NCBI RefSeq assembly: GCF_011612585.1 | Contig: NZ_CP050133.1 | Location: forward strand, 1,178,001 to 1,242,000 | Reading direction: 5' to 3' | Source of the DNA: Streptococcus cristatus ATCC 51100 | GTDB taxonomy: Bacteria; Bacillota; Bacilli; Lactobacillales; Streptococcaceae | Length of the DNA stretch: 64,000 bases | Shown: positions 9,393 to 16,133 of the stretch, piece by piece | How positions within the stretch are numbered: position 1 is the stretch's first letter | Layout of the letters: the number at the start of each line of letters is the position of its first letter | Translations under genes and position numbers: made by a program | Notes under the pieces: generated by a model | Database searches by the model: none | What the model was told of the DNA's origin: nothing | Seen by the model: the letters and a program-made list of their open reading frames with translations, nothing else

Positions 9393-9770
9393 TTAATCTT
9401 CTAAAATCACAGGAAAAATATCTTCCCCTCTGTGCATTTTTTCTGCCATTTCTTTCCACTCTAAAACCAGTTTATAAAGCTCATTTGTAGGAATAAAGCA
9501 TGGACCACCTAATATTTCTTCCTCAAATTGGAAGTAAACTTCTGTTCTTTCTTTTCCAATTTCAAGCCCTAACAAATTACCATCAAAAGCATATTCTTCC
9601 ATATTCCCAGTAATTACACTCTCCAAAGCTTCTCGAACATCTAGATAAAAGTCAGTAACTTCTGTAATCATAAAGGTTGTTATAATTTCATAATCTTCTC
9701 TATTATACAATACCGTAAGTGCATTTCCATTCTCAACACTTTTAAATAATTTGTATTCTCTTTTTAACAT
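9393..9770 (-). CDS. Putative immunity protein for EndoU toxin
   Basis: A 125-residue acidic protein beginning MLKREYKLFKSVENG and containing LLGLEIGKERTEVYFQFEEE. It starts 12 bases after the stop of an EndoU-type toxin module, with an AAAGGGA ribosome site. A second, truncated copy of its N-terminus (MLKREYDIFKYQ) occurs at 10330-10409, also directly after an EndoU tail. This repeated pairing is the main support for it being the immunity partner of EndoU toxins. No family name is claimed. Confidence 0.7.
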   Translation of the reverse strand: MLKREYKLFKSVENGNALTVLYNREDYEIITTFMITEVTDFYLDVREALESVITGNMEEYAFDGNLLGLEIGKERTEVYFQFEEEILGGPCFIPTNELYKLVLEWKEMAEKMHRGEDIFPVILED

Positions 9771-9782
9771 TCAAATCCCTTT

Positions 9783-10306
9783 CTATTCTGAAACGGTCGG
9801 ATAGACGGTAATAATTTTCCCATCATCAGTAAGAACTATTCCAATTTTAATTCCTTCCTTAATCCCAGCATCATTTAAAGCAGAACTTTCGTACCCTCGA
9901 TAATATTTCCAGAAGTCCCCTCTACCATATCATTGTGATAGCCTCCTGCTCGACCTTCTTTATTAATATCACCTTCAAAGATGTGAATCTTAGACTTCTC
10001 TGTAAAGTTCTCTGTGTGCTTAAGATTCGCTAAGTCATCCATACTGTAGTTTTTTATCTCAACCACCGTCTGACTCCCCACGCTTGGAATTTTCCCTTTG
10101 ATCCAGTCTTTTCCCTTTCCAAAAGCTTCGGGGATTGTTGTATAAGGTTTATTGTAATACTGGTTATACCCCACATAAGCAGAATACAAGGCAGCACCCC
10201 AGCTAAGTGTTTCAGTGATAGGATGGATGCGATTATACCATTCAGCTGTTTGGATTTCTTCGGCTGTTGCTGGCTCAAGTGTAATCGGATTGATGGGCTT
10301 CTGCAT
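9783..10306 (-). pseudogene. Orphan pre-toxin/EndoU nuclease module, degraded
   Basis: Contains a copy of the pre-toxin region of the LXG protein (INPITLEPATA...WIKGKIPSVGSQ), then a different C-terminal domain: SKIHIFEGDINKEGRAGGYH, the start of a bacterial EndoU ribonuclease domain with its two histidines. A frameshift near 9893-9896 separates this from the final strand GIKIGIVLTDDGKIITVYP, which ends at the TAG 9785-9783. The domain also looks internally deleted, because about 50 residues expected between the two parts are missing. There is no LXG domain and no clear start codon. It is a toxin-swap cassette rather than a working gene. Confidence 0.8.
10059..10294. repeat. 236-bp direct repeat, copy 1
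   Basis: Matches 11271-11506 over 236 bp with no gap and about 9 mismatches by hand count. It encodes the pre-toxin region before the variable toxin end. The other copy lies inside the intact LXG gene. Confidence 0.95.
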
Positions 10307-10329
10307 CAAAAAATTCACATAAGGTTTGA

Positions 10330-10409
10330 TAATAGGAATCAAAAAAACTTATCATTAAGCTAATACTATTATTTTGATATTTGAATATATCATATTCTCT
10401 TTTTAGCAT
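10330..10409 (-). pseudogene. Truncated N-terminus of EndoU immunity gene
   Basis: The ATG at 10409 has a strong GAGGAG site and reads MLKREYDIFKYQNNSISLM, matching the start of the immunity gene at 9393-9770 (MLKREYKLFKSVENG). After about 20 codons homology is lost where the sequence runs into the pre-toxin module. It is a recombination scar between two cassettes. Confidence 0.7.
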
Positions 10410-10447
10410 TTTTCTCCTCTTTCTCGTCTTATAATTCAATGTTTTAA

Positions 10448-10503
10448 CTATTCTTTGCTAGGAAAAGCTGAAATAATCTTCTCATCAGAGTCCAAATACA
10501 TCG
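10448..10503 (-). pseudogene. EndoU toxin tail
   Basis: Reads ITMYLDSDEKIISAFPSKE before a TAG at 10450-10448, matching the last strand of the EndoU module at 9783 (GIVLTDDGKIITVYP). An in-frame stop lies just upstream. It precedes the truncated immunity start at 10409, so it is the rest of another EndoU-immunity pair. Confidence 0.65.
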
Positions 10504-10550
10504 TAATCTATATATTATTCAAATATCAACATATTCTGTGGCAACAGTTA

Positions 10551-10868
10551 TTACATAAGAACCATTCCAGTATCTAATATAACTTTATAGTCTTCAATAT
10601 TTGTATTTTCATTGTCGTACCATGCATTTACTATCTGAGCTCGATTATCAATTATTTGAGCAATTTCAAATTTGAAATTTTTATAAGGAGCAAAGCTTGG
10701 CTCTTCAACTAGTATTTCTCCCATTTTATCTTTTGTTTCTAATAATATTCTCAAGCAATTTTCATTATCAATTAAAACTTCTAGACTAATATTTTCTTCT
10801 TTTAGAATATCAATGTTTTCTGATAGCCACTCTTTAGTCACTTTTTTTACTTCTTGAAGTCGACTCAT
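10551..10868 (-). CDS. Putative immunity protein of the LXG toxin
   Basis: A 105-residue acidic protein (MSRLQEVKKVTKEWLSEN...) whose start overlaps the LXG toxin stop by one base (TAATG). In LXG operons the gene directly after the toxin gives self-protection, so I infer that role for the toxin domain encoded by 10868-11270. Family not recognised; no membrane segment or signal peptide. Confidence 0.7.
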   Translation of the reverse strand: MSRLQEVKKVTKEWLSENIDILKEENISLEVLIDNENCLRILLETKDKMGEILVEEPSFAPYKNFKFEIAQIIDNRAQIVNAWYDNENTNIEDYKVILDTGMVLM

Positions 10869-12841
10869 TACTTTTCTCCTTTGATATTTATATTACGAGC
10901 ATCCGGCATTTCTGTTATGGCTGGCAAGCCCTTCTTTTGATTTAACCTATCAATTAGAGATCCTGGACCTGGGATTTGTCCCCATCCTTCTTTTCCAGCT
11001 GGATAAAGACTCTGGGAATTAACATCAAATTCTGTAAAAACGCTTCCTGGTTTAGCAGCTGGAAATGCTTCAATATTAGAAGGAGTAGCAACATATGTTG
11101 TATTTCCATTCGGTGACATTTGAACTTTACCAGAATCAATCATCTTTGTATATTCTTCCATTGACATCCATCGTCCTACAGTTGACATCTCATCTACAAT
11201 AGGGTTATCTAAGCCACCAACATTAATTTTAGGTAATTTGGAGTCCAAATTCTTTGATGGAAGTTGAGGATCAACCACCGGCTGACTCCCCACGCTTGGA
11301 ATTTTCCCTTTAATCCAATCTTTTCCCTTTCCAAAAGCTTCGGAGATTGTTGTATAAGGTTTATTGTAATACTGGTTATACCCTACATAAGCAGAATACA
11401 AGGCAGCACCCCAGCTAAGTGTTTCAGTGATAGGATGGATGCGATTATACCATTCAGCTGTTTGGACTTCTTTGGCTGTCGCAGGCTCAAGTGTAATCGG
11501 ATTGATCCCTTCTTCAAGGATGTAATGATTAAACTTCGCCGTGTAATTAGGATCACGCCAACTAAGTAATTTCTGACTGTCCATTAAAAAATAACGGTCT
11601 GTCACATAGCGATGATTAGCCCATTCAGTCTCTGACATGCCTAAACTGCCAAATGGTTTCACATGAGCTTGGGAAATGGCATTTTTGAGCTCAGGAAATT
11701 CTTTTTCTATCTCCTCTTGGCTCATACCATCTATTTTTTTCTTGAAAGCTGGATCAACCTTAGCTAATTCTGTGGGACTCAAGCCTCGATGATCATTTTT
11801 TACTTGGTCATATCTCGCCATAATCAATTGAAGAGCATCCTGACTCATAGTAGCAATAGATGCATCACCATATCCCGTGGTTAAAAAACGTTCATAGGCC
11901 TGAATCTTGCCACCATACTTTTCCTCAAGCTCAGCTCGGGTCATATTGAAAACATCCAGTAGATTATCCCCTTTATCTGTCTTAAGATCTTTATTAAAGT
12001 TTGAAATAATCTTCTTCCATTCAGAACGTGGTTTTCCCTGCAGCTTCTCTGCAAGCTTACCTCGGTAATAGATTTCAGCAGTACCGGATAACTTCATATC
12101 TTTGACAGCCTTGTCTATAGCCTGTTCTTGGGGTGTCCGATAATCACTCTTTGAAACAGTCTGAATCTTCTGAGCCTTCATCTTAGCAGACCAACTCATA
12201 TCTATTCCATCAGTAGAGTAATTACCCTCACTGTCTACCAATACCTGACTAAGCTGCGTCGCTCCCTGAATAGCTAGGGCCAAAACCTGCAGACTATCTG
12301 TGAAATACTGGGATACCTGAGCCACAAACCATTCCAGTTTGTCAATTTTTTCCTGAATTTCCCGAATACCGATATTTAGCTGGTTTTCCAGCATTGTCAG
12401 AGCATTCGTCTTGGACAGATTGTCAGCTAATTTCCCTGCAACTCCATCAATAATCCGGCGAAATAGAGATTGATACTCTGCCAGCTGAGCTTGGGTTTTC
12501 TCCAGCATCTCCTGTTTTATTTTCAGTTGTTCTTTCAATAAATCCAAATCTAACTCGCCGTATTTGGCCACCTCGGTATCGGCATTTTTATAAGAGGAAA
12601 GCTCCTCCTGAATATCATCAATAGCAGCTTGTAGCTTTTTGATAGCAGGGATTATAATTTCTGTAAATAAGCCCTTTCCCGCTGTATAAGCCGCTCCCTG
12701 CAGCTCACCCGATTCCAAAGAGGCAATCAGGTGATCGCAGCCACTAGATAGACGATCGGTCACCTGATTAGCTACCTGCAGATTGCTGGTCATCGCTTGG
12801 ATAAGCTGGGCCGAATCTGCTGCACTATATTTCACTCCCAT
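10868..12841 (-). CDS. LXG-domain T7SS polymorphic toxin
   Basis: A 657-residue secreted antibacterial-type toxin. Residues about 1-220 form the helical LXG domain, with the LQG motif at residues 47-49 and long coiled-coil stretches, which type VII systems recognise. A middle pre-toxin region (about 430-525) is shared with the orphan EndoU module at 9783. The C-terminal ~100 residues carry GRWMSMEEY, EFDV, IPGPGS and MPDARNI, a pattern I associate with TreTu-like ADP-ribosyltransferase toxin ends; this assignment is tentative. The start overlaps the Lap2-like gene by 10 bases. T7SS core genes are not in the window. Confidence 0.9.
   Translation of the reverse strand: MGVKYSAADSAQLIQAMTSNLQVANQVTDRLSSGCDHLIASLESGELQGAAYTAGKGLFTEIIIPAIKKLQAAIDDIQEELSSYKNADTEVAKYGELDLDLLKEQLKIKQEMLEKTQAQLAEYQSLFRRIIDGVAGKLADNLSKTNALTMLENQLNIGIREIQEKIDKLEWFVAQVSQYFTDSLQVLALAIQGATQLSQVLVDSEGNYSTDGIDMSWSAKMKAQKIQTVSKSDYRTPQEQAIDKAVKDMKLSGTAEIYYRGKLAEKLQGKPRSEWKKIISNFNKDLKTDKGDNLLDVFNMTRAELEEKYGGKIQAYERFLTTGYGDASIATMSQDALQLIMARYDQVKNDHRGLSPTELAKVDPAFKKKIDGMSQEEIEKEFPELKNAISQAHVKPFGSLGMSETEWANHRYVTDRYFLMDSQKLLSWRDPNYTAKFNHYILEEGINPITLEPATAKEVQTAEWYNRIHPITETLSWGAALYSAYVGYNQYYNKPYTTISEAFGKGKDWIKGKIPSVGSQPVVDPQLPSKNLDSKLPKINVGGLDNPIVDEMSTVGRWMSMEEYTKMIDSGKVQMSPNGNTTYVATPSNIEAFPAAKPGSVFTEFDVNSQSLYPAGKEGWGQIPGPGSLIDRLNQKKGLPAITEMPDARNINIKGEK
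11271..11506. repeat. 236-bp direct repeat, copy 2
   Basis: Lies inside the intact LXG gene over its pre-toxin region; pairs with 10059-10294. Recombination between the copies would delete about 1.2 kb and replace the current toxin end and its immunity gene by the EndoU module. Confidence 0.95.
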
Positions 12842-13191
12842 GGCAGACTATTCCTTTCTTTGGTCAGTTTTTCTCGTTCTTCTTCCAGAGTCTTTCTTGT
12901 TTGACGACCGAGCTTTTCTAGTTCATCCATCTGCACCCCCACATAGTTCTTAACCTGTTGGTTAAGATGGTGAGTCTCTGCTAAATCACGATTGAGGGAA
13001 GCAGTATTTTGCGGATACTCATAAAGTAGATTTTCCATTCGATTCGTCAAATATTGGAAATCCGTCGCAAAATTTGCCAGAGAATCTTCGTATTGATGTT
13101 TGAGAGCTATAAATTTGTCTTCTTTTTCGTCAACTTTGAGAATTTTTTCGTAAAGTGCCTGACGTTCTTTTTCGCTTTTATCTGCCTTCAT
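12832..13191 (-). CDS. LXG-associated helical protein, Lap2-like (DUF3958)
   Basis: A 119-residue, almost wholly helical and highly charged protein, ending KERNSLPWE. By size, order and composition it matches the DUF3958 (Lap2) family, small partners that bind the LXG domain and help the toxin reach the type VII export machine. It starts one base after the Lap1-like stop and overlaps the toxin start by 10 bases. Confidence 0.8.
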   Translation of the reverse strand: MKADKSEKERQALYEKILKVDEKEDKFIALKHQYEDSLANFATDFQYLTNRMENLLYEYPQNTASLNRDLAETHHLNQQVKNYVGVQMDELEKLGRQTRKTLEEEREKLTKERNSLPWE

Positions 13192-13192
13192 C

Positions 13193-13465
13193 TCAACTCT
13201 CCCAGCGCTTAGCCTGCTCTATATCGCGTTTCTCAATTTTTGCAGCAATTTCTGGAAATTTATTGGCCTGAGTTAGGACGGCCGAACTGAAGTCACTGAT
13301 AGCCTGTAACATTTGATTGCAAGCTTGACGGCCAGCTTCCATCCCAGAAATTTCCGCCGTATAGGAAAAGTCAACTTGTTGATTTTGTGCATTGCTGGTA
13401 TCAACTCCAACTAGCTCGCTGATAGCAGACCTAGCTGAAATAGTGCTTGATTTAATTTGTCCCAT
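13193..13465 (-). CDS. LXG-associated WXG100-like protein, Lap1-like (TIGR04197/DUF3130)
   Basis: A 90-residue protein with the family features of TIGR04197/DUF3130: Ser-rich helical N-terminus (MGQIKSSTISARSAIS), a central SGMEAGRQA turn and an amphipathic C-terminal helix. These proteins resemble ESX/WXG100 secretion partners and act with Lap2 as targeting factors for LXG toxins. First gene of the toxin operon, with a GAGGAGA ribosome site. Confidence 0.88.
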   Translation of the reverse strand: MGQIKSSTISARSAISELVGVDTSNAQNQQVDFSYTAEISGMEAGRQACNQMLQAISDFSSAVLTQANKFPEIAAKIEKRDIEQAKRWES

Positions 13466-13509
13466 CTTTGCTTCTCCTCTTGTTTATGGAATTGTCAATA
13501 TACCTTTCC

Positions 13510-13518
13510 ATTATATCA
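13510..13518 (-). promoter_or_regulatory. Probable promoter of LXG operon
   Basis: A TATAAT (13515-13510) with TG one base upstream gives an extended -10, 45 bases before the Lap1 ATG. No good -35 is seen at 17 bases. Confidence 0.45.
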
Positions 13519-13553
13519 TAATTCCTCAAAATCATAGGTTCTAAAACAAAAAA

Positions 13554-13581
13554 GAGACTGAAACAAAAATGTTGCAGTCTC
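13554..13581 (-). terminator. Terminator after dnaD
   Basis: Arms GAGACTG (13554-13560) and CAGTCTC (13575-13581), followed on the minus strand by six T. It separates the dnaD side from the LXG operon. The stretch 13582-13766 has no gene; it holds a 7-bp inverted repeat (TTGCTCA / TGAGCAA, near 13620-13650). Confidence 0.75.
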
Positions 13582-13766
13582 GCCCTATTATGTTCAGAAA
13601 CTATTAAAATGGTAGATAATTGCTCAATAGCCAGCGATTACTGAGCAACCACTCGGAGTTGGAACTATTTATAATGACTTGAAGATCTTTAAATCTAAAA
13701 CTAGATAGTAGAAAGAAAAGCAAAATCTTCAAACATTTCGCACAACCCCACCGCACTTACTTGTAA

Positions 13767-14447
13767 CTAGTCCTTCCACAGATTCATGGCCTTGAGGAAA
13801 TCATCCGAAACCGTTACATTCTGTGGATTACTTGCTTCACGCTCCGCCCGTTTGGCTTCTACTTGAGCTTGGGTTGTAATACCTTCCCGCCGCCAATTAC
13901 GCAAGATCGCCTGGATATATTTCCAATTAGGCTTGCCATTGAAAACCGCTTCGCGTAAGGCAGCCTTGACCAAATCTGGATTGGTTTGATCGTCCTTAAT
14001 GGTCTTGGTTAAATCCTCAATTTCAAATGGAGTCAAAAGACGACCCAGCTCTTGCTGGAAGGTTTCAACTAGTTCCTTGAGAAGGTTGCCATCAGATGCC
14101 GGCCTTGACCCAGTAGGACTAGAAGTCTCCAAAAGCTCATCTAGCTTTTCTAAGGCTGGTGAAGCATCAAAAATCGCTTCAATTTCCCCATTCAGTTCGA
14201 TGGTTCTGTACTGGAGCAAGCCTTTTTCTGTCAGATGGGACATGGAACGATTGACCTCTGATAAGGTCTTGCCAATATGCTCCGCAATCTGACTAGGCGC
14301 AAACTCCTCCAATGAAGTAGTATTTTGCAGATAGAAAAACTGCCAGACCAAAAAATCATCACTGGAATCAAAAATGTCTTTAAAATGCAAAAAGAGGGCA
14401 CTTGGAAGAACCAAGTTGCCGTTTTTGTAAGCTGCTAAATAAGTCAT
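13767..14447 (-). CDS. dnaD: DnaD family replication protein
   Basis: A 226-residue DnaD-like primosome protein used in loading the replicative helicase. The N-terminal winged-helix part (about residues 1-100) is followed by a poorly conserved linker and the C-terminal DnaB_2-like domain with the typical ending NWKYIQAILRNWRREGI. It follows metA by 9 bases on the same strand. Confidence 0.9.
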   Translation of the reverse strand: MTYLAAYKNGNLVLPSALFLHFKDIFDSSDDFLVWQFFYLQNTTSLEEFAPSQIAEHIGKTLSEVNRSMSHLTEKGLLQYRTIELNGEIEAIFDASPALEKLDELLETSSPTGSRPASDGNLLKELVETFQQELGRLLTPFEIEDLTKTIKDDQTNPDLVKAALREAVFNGKPNWKYIQAILRNWRREGITTQAQVEAKRAEREASNPQNVTVSDDFLKAMNLWKD

Positions 14448-14456
14448 AGTACCTCT

Positions 14457-15398
14457 TTATAAATAAGCAAAGAAGGATGCATCATTCTCTGGACTTTGCC
14501 AATCAAATGGTGTTTCTTGATAGACTGCATAATTGACCCAATTACTGAAAAAGAGAGCTGCCGCCAAACTCCAGCGCAAACAAGGAGTTGTATTCACATC
14601 ATCATTCTTGAAGTAATTCTCAGGAATATGAGGATCCTTGCCCGCTTCCAAGTCACGGAAATACTCCTTGGCAAGGGTATCACGATCGTACTCCATATGA
14701 CCGAAGCTATACACCTCTCGCAAGTCACGGCTCGCCAAAACGGACAAGCCCGTGTCTTCTCCCTCGGAGAGAATCTCTAGATTGGTCAGATTAAGAATGT
14801 CTTCTTTCAGTACTTCTGTATGCCTTGAATGAGGCGTGATGAATTCATCATCAAAGCCTCTAAAAAGTAGATTATTGCTTGGAGCAGACTGCTCGTAAAC
14901 ACCTGATAGTTTCTCTTCCATCTGGTGCTTATCCACGCCATAGCGAGCATAAAGGCCAGCCTGTGCTCCCCAACAGATATGTAAAGTCGAAAAGACATGA
15001 GTCTTGGACCATTCAATCACCTGCTGGAATTCCTCCCAATAGTCTACTGCCTCAAAGGGCAGATGCTCTACTGGCGCTCCTGTGATAATCAAGCCATCAA
15101 AGAAACGATGCTTGACCTCATCAAAAGTCTTGTAAAAGGTCTGCATATGCTCCACTTGGGTGGTCTTTGACGTATGAGAAGTCATATAAAGAAACTCAAT
15201 GGTCAGCTGCAAGGGCGTATTGGCCAAATGACGTAAAATCTGAGTTTCCGTCACCATTTTCTGGGGCATAAGATTGAGTATCAAGATATTCAAGGGGCGG
15301 ATATCCTGATGATCTGCCCGGTCATCATCCATGACAAAGATATTCTCAGAGCTTAAAATTTCAACTGCGGGAAGCTTCTTATCAATCTTGATAGGCAT
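14457..15398 (-). CDS. metA: Homoserine O-acyltransferase, probably acetyl-CoA specific
   Basis: Acylates the hydroxyl of homoserine, the first step of methionine synthesis. At 313 residues it has normal length. The nucleophile Cys142 lies in LHICWGAQ, and residue 111 is Glu (GAPVEHL). In this family Glu at that position goes with acetyl-CoA use and Gly with succinyl-CoA, so homoserine O-acetyltransferase activity is the better call despite the usual succinyltransferase name. Preceded by a promoter and an inverted repeat at 15403-15456. Confidence 0.92.
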   Translation of the reverse strand: MPIKIDKKLPAVEILSSENIFVMDDDRADHQDIRPLNILILNLMPQKMVTETQILRHLANTPLQLTIEFLYMTSHTSKTTQVEHMQTFYKTFDEVKHRFFDGLIITGAPVEHLPFEAVDYWEEFQQVIEWSKTHVFSTLHICWGAQAGLYARYGVDKHQMEEKLSGVYEQSAPSNNLLFRGFDDEFITPHSRHTEVLKEDILNLTNLEILSEGEDTGLSVLASRDLREVYSFGHMEYDRDTLAKEYFRDLEAGKDPHIPENYFKNDDVNTTPCLRWSLAAALFFSNWVNYAVYQETPFDWQSPENDASFFAYL

Positions 15399-15402
15399 GA
15401 AA

Positions 15403-15447
15403 ATATCTCCTTTTGTTTAATATACTCATTATACTCAAAGGAGATAT
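15403..15447. repeat. 11-bp inverted repeat around metA promoter and RBS
   Basis: Arms 15403-15413 (ATATCTCCTTT) and 15437-15447 (AAAGGAGATAT) are exact reverse complements with a 23-base gap. One arm is the metA ribosome site (AAAGGAG); the other lies in the spacer between -35 and -10. This favours a DNA operator over an RNA hairpin. Confidence 0.8.
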
Positions 15448-15456
15448 AGTTTTCAA
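15429..15456 (-). promoter_or_regulatory. metA promoter
   Basis: On the minus strand a -35 TTGAAA (15456-15451) and a perfect -10 TATAAT (15434-15429) are 16 bases apart. AACTATA next to the -35 resembles half of the MET-box bound by MtaR/CmbR regulators in streptococci. I see no T-box or S-box. Confidence 0.7.
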
Positions 15457-15498
15457 TTATACTTTTTCTCTAACTAGATATAGTAATAAGCTATATCT

Positions 15499-16011
15499 TT
15501 AGTAGTGCATCAATACTTTGTAGTCATAATCGCCAATTGCTTCGCGACCTTTGAGCTCATCCAGCTCGATGAGAAAGGCACAACCAGCAACAACTCCGCC
15601 AAGGCGCTCAATCATTTCAATGGTCGCCTTAACTGTTCCACCAGTTGCAAGAAGGTCATCAACAATCAGAACACGTTGACCAGGTTTGATTGCATCCGCA
15701 TGCATAGTCAGTGTGTCTACACCGTACTCTTTTTCATAGTCCGCTGAGATAACTTCACGAGGAAGTTTGCCAGGCTTACGGACAGGAGCAAAGCCAATTC
15801 CTAATTCAAAGGCAACTGGACATCCTACGATAAAGCCACGCGCTTCTGGACCGACGATCATGTCGATTTCCTTGTCAGTCGCATATTGAACAATTTCACG
15901 AACAGCATAGCTGTAGGCATTTCCATCAGCCATCAAAGGGCTAATATCGCGGAAGAGAATCCCTTCCGTTGGGTAGTTTTCAATAGTTGCAATATAATCT
16001 TTTAAATTCAT
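15499..16011 (-). CDS. apt: Adenine phosphoribosyltransferase
   Basis: Salvages adenine to AMP with PRPP. The 170-residue protein has the PRPP-binding motif [13 protein letters not shown] at about residues 116-128 and the GPEARGF loop near residue 57. It is between recJ and metA, the usual streptococcal order. An extended -10 (TGGTATAAT) lies at 16046-16054. After its stop there is a palindrome (GATATAG / CTATATC, 15477-15498) that lacks a T-run. Confidence 0.95.
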   Translation of the reverse strand: MNLKDYIATIENYPTEGILFRDISPLMADGNAYSYAVREIVQYATDKEIDMIVGPEARGFIVGCPVAFELGIGFAPVRKPGKLPREVISADYEKEYGVDTLTMHADAIKPGQRVLIVDDLLATGGTVKATIEMIERLGGVVAGCAFLIELDELKGREAIGDYDYKVLMHY

Positions 16012-16133
16012 AATATTCTTTCTTTCAAAAAATTTTTTACTCTCTATTATACCATGTTTTATTCAAAAAGGCTCTAGCAGACTTTCAAATATTTTTAGAT
16101 ATGAAAGATTTGTAAAACAAGAAGGCCTTTTCC

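Noticed and set aside
9875..10342. The 155-codon frame as an intact gene
   Set aside because: It would start from ATT, lacks a ribosome site, and its toxin domain continues in another frame.
15399..15498. T-box or S-box riboswitch before metA
   Set aside because: The leader is too short and no specifier loop, T-box sequence or SAM-box pattern is seen.
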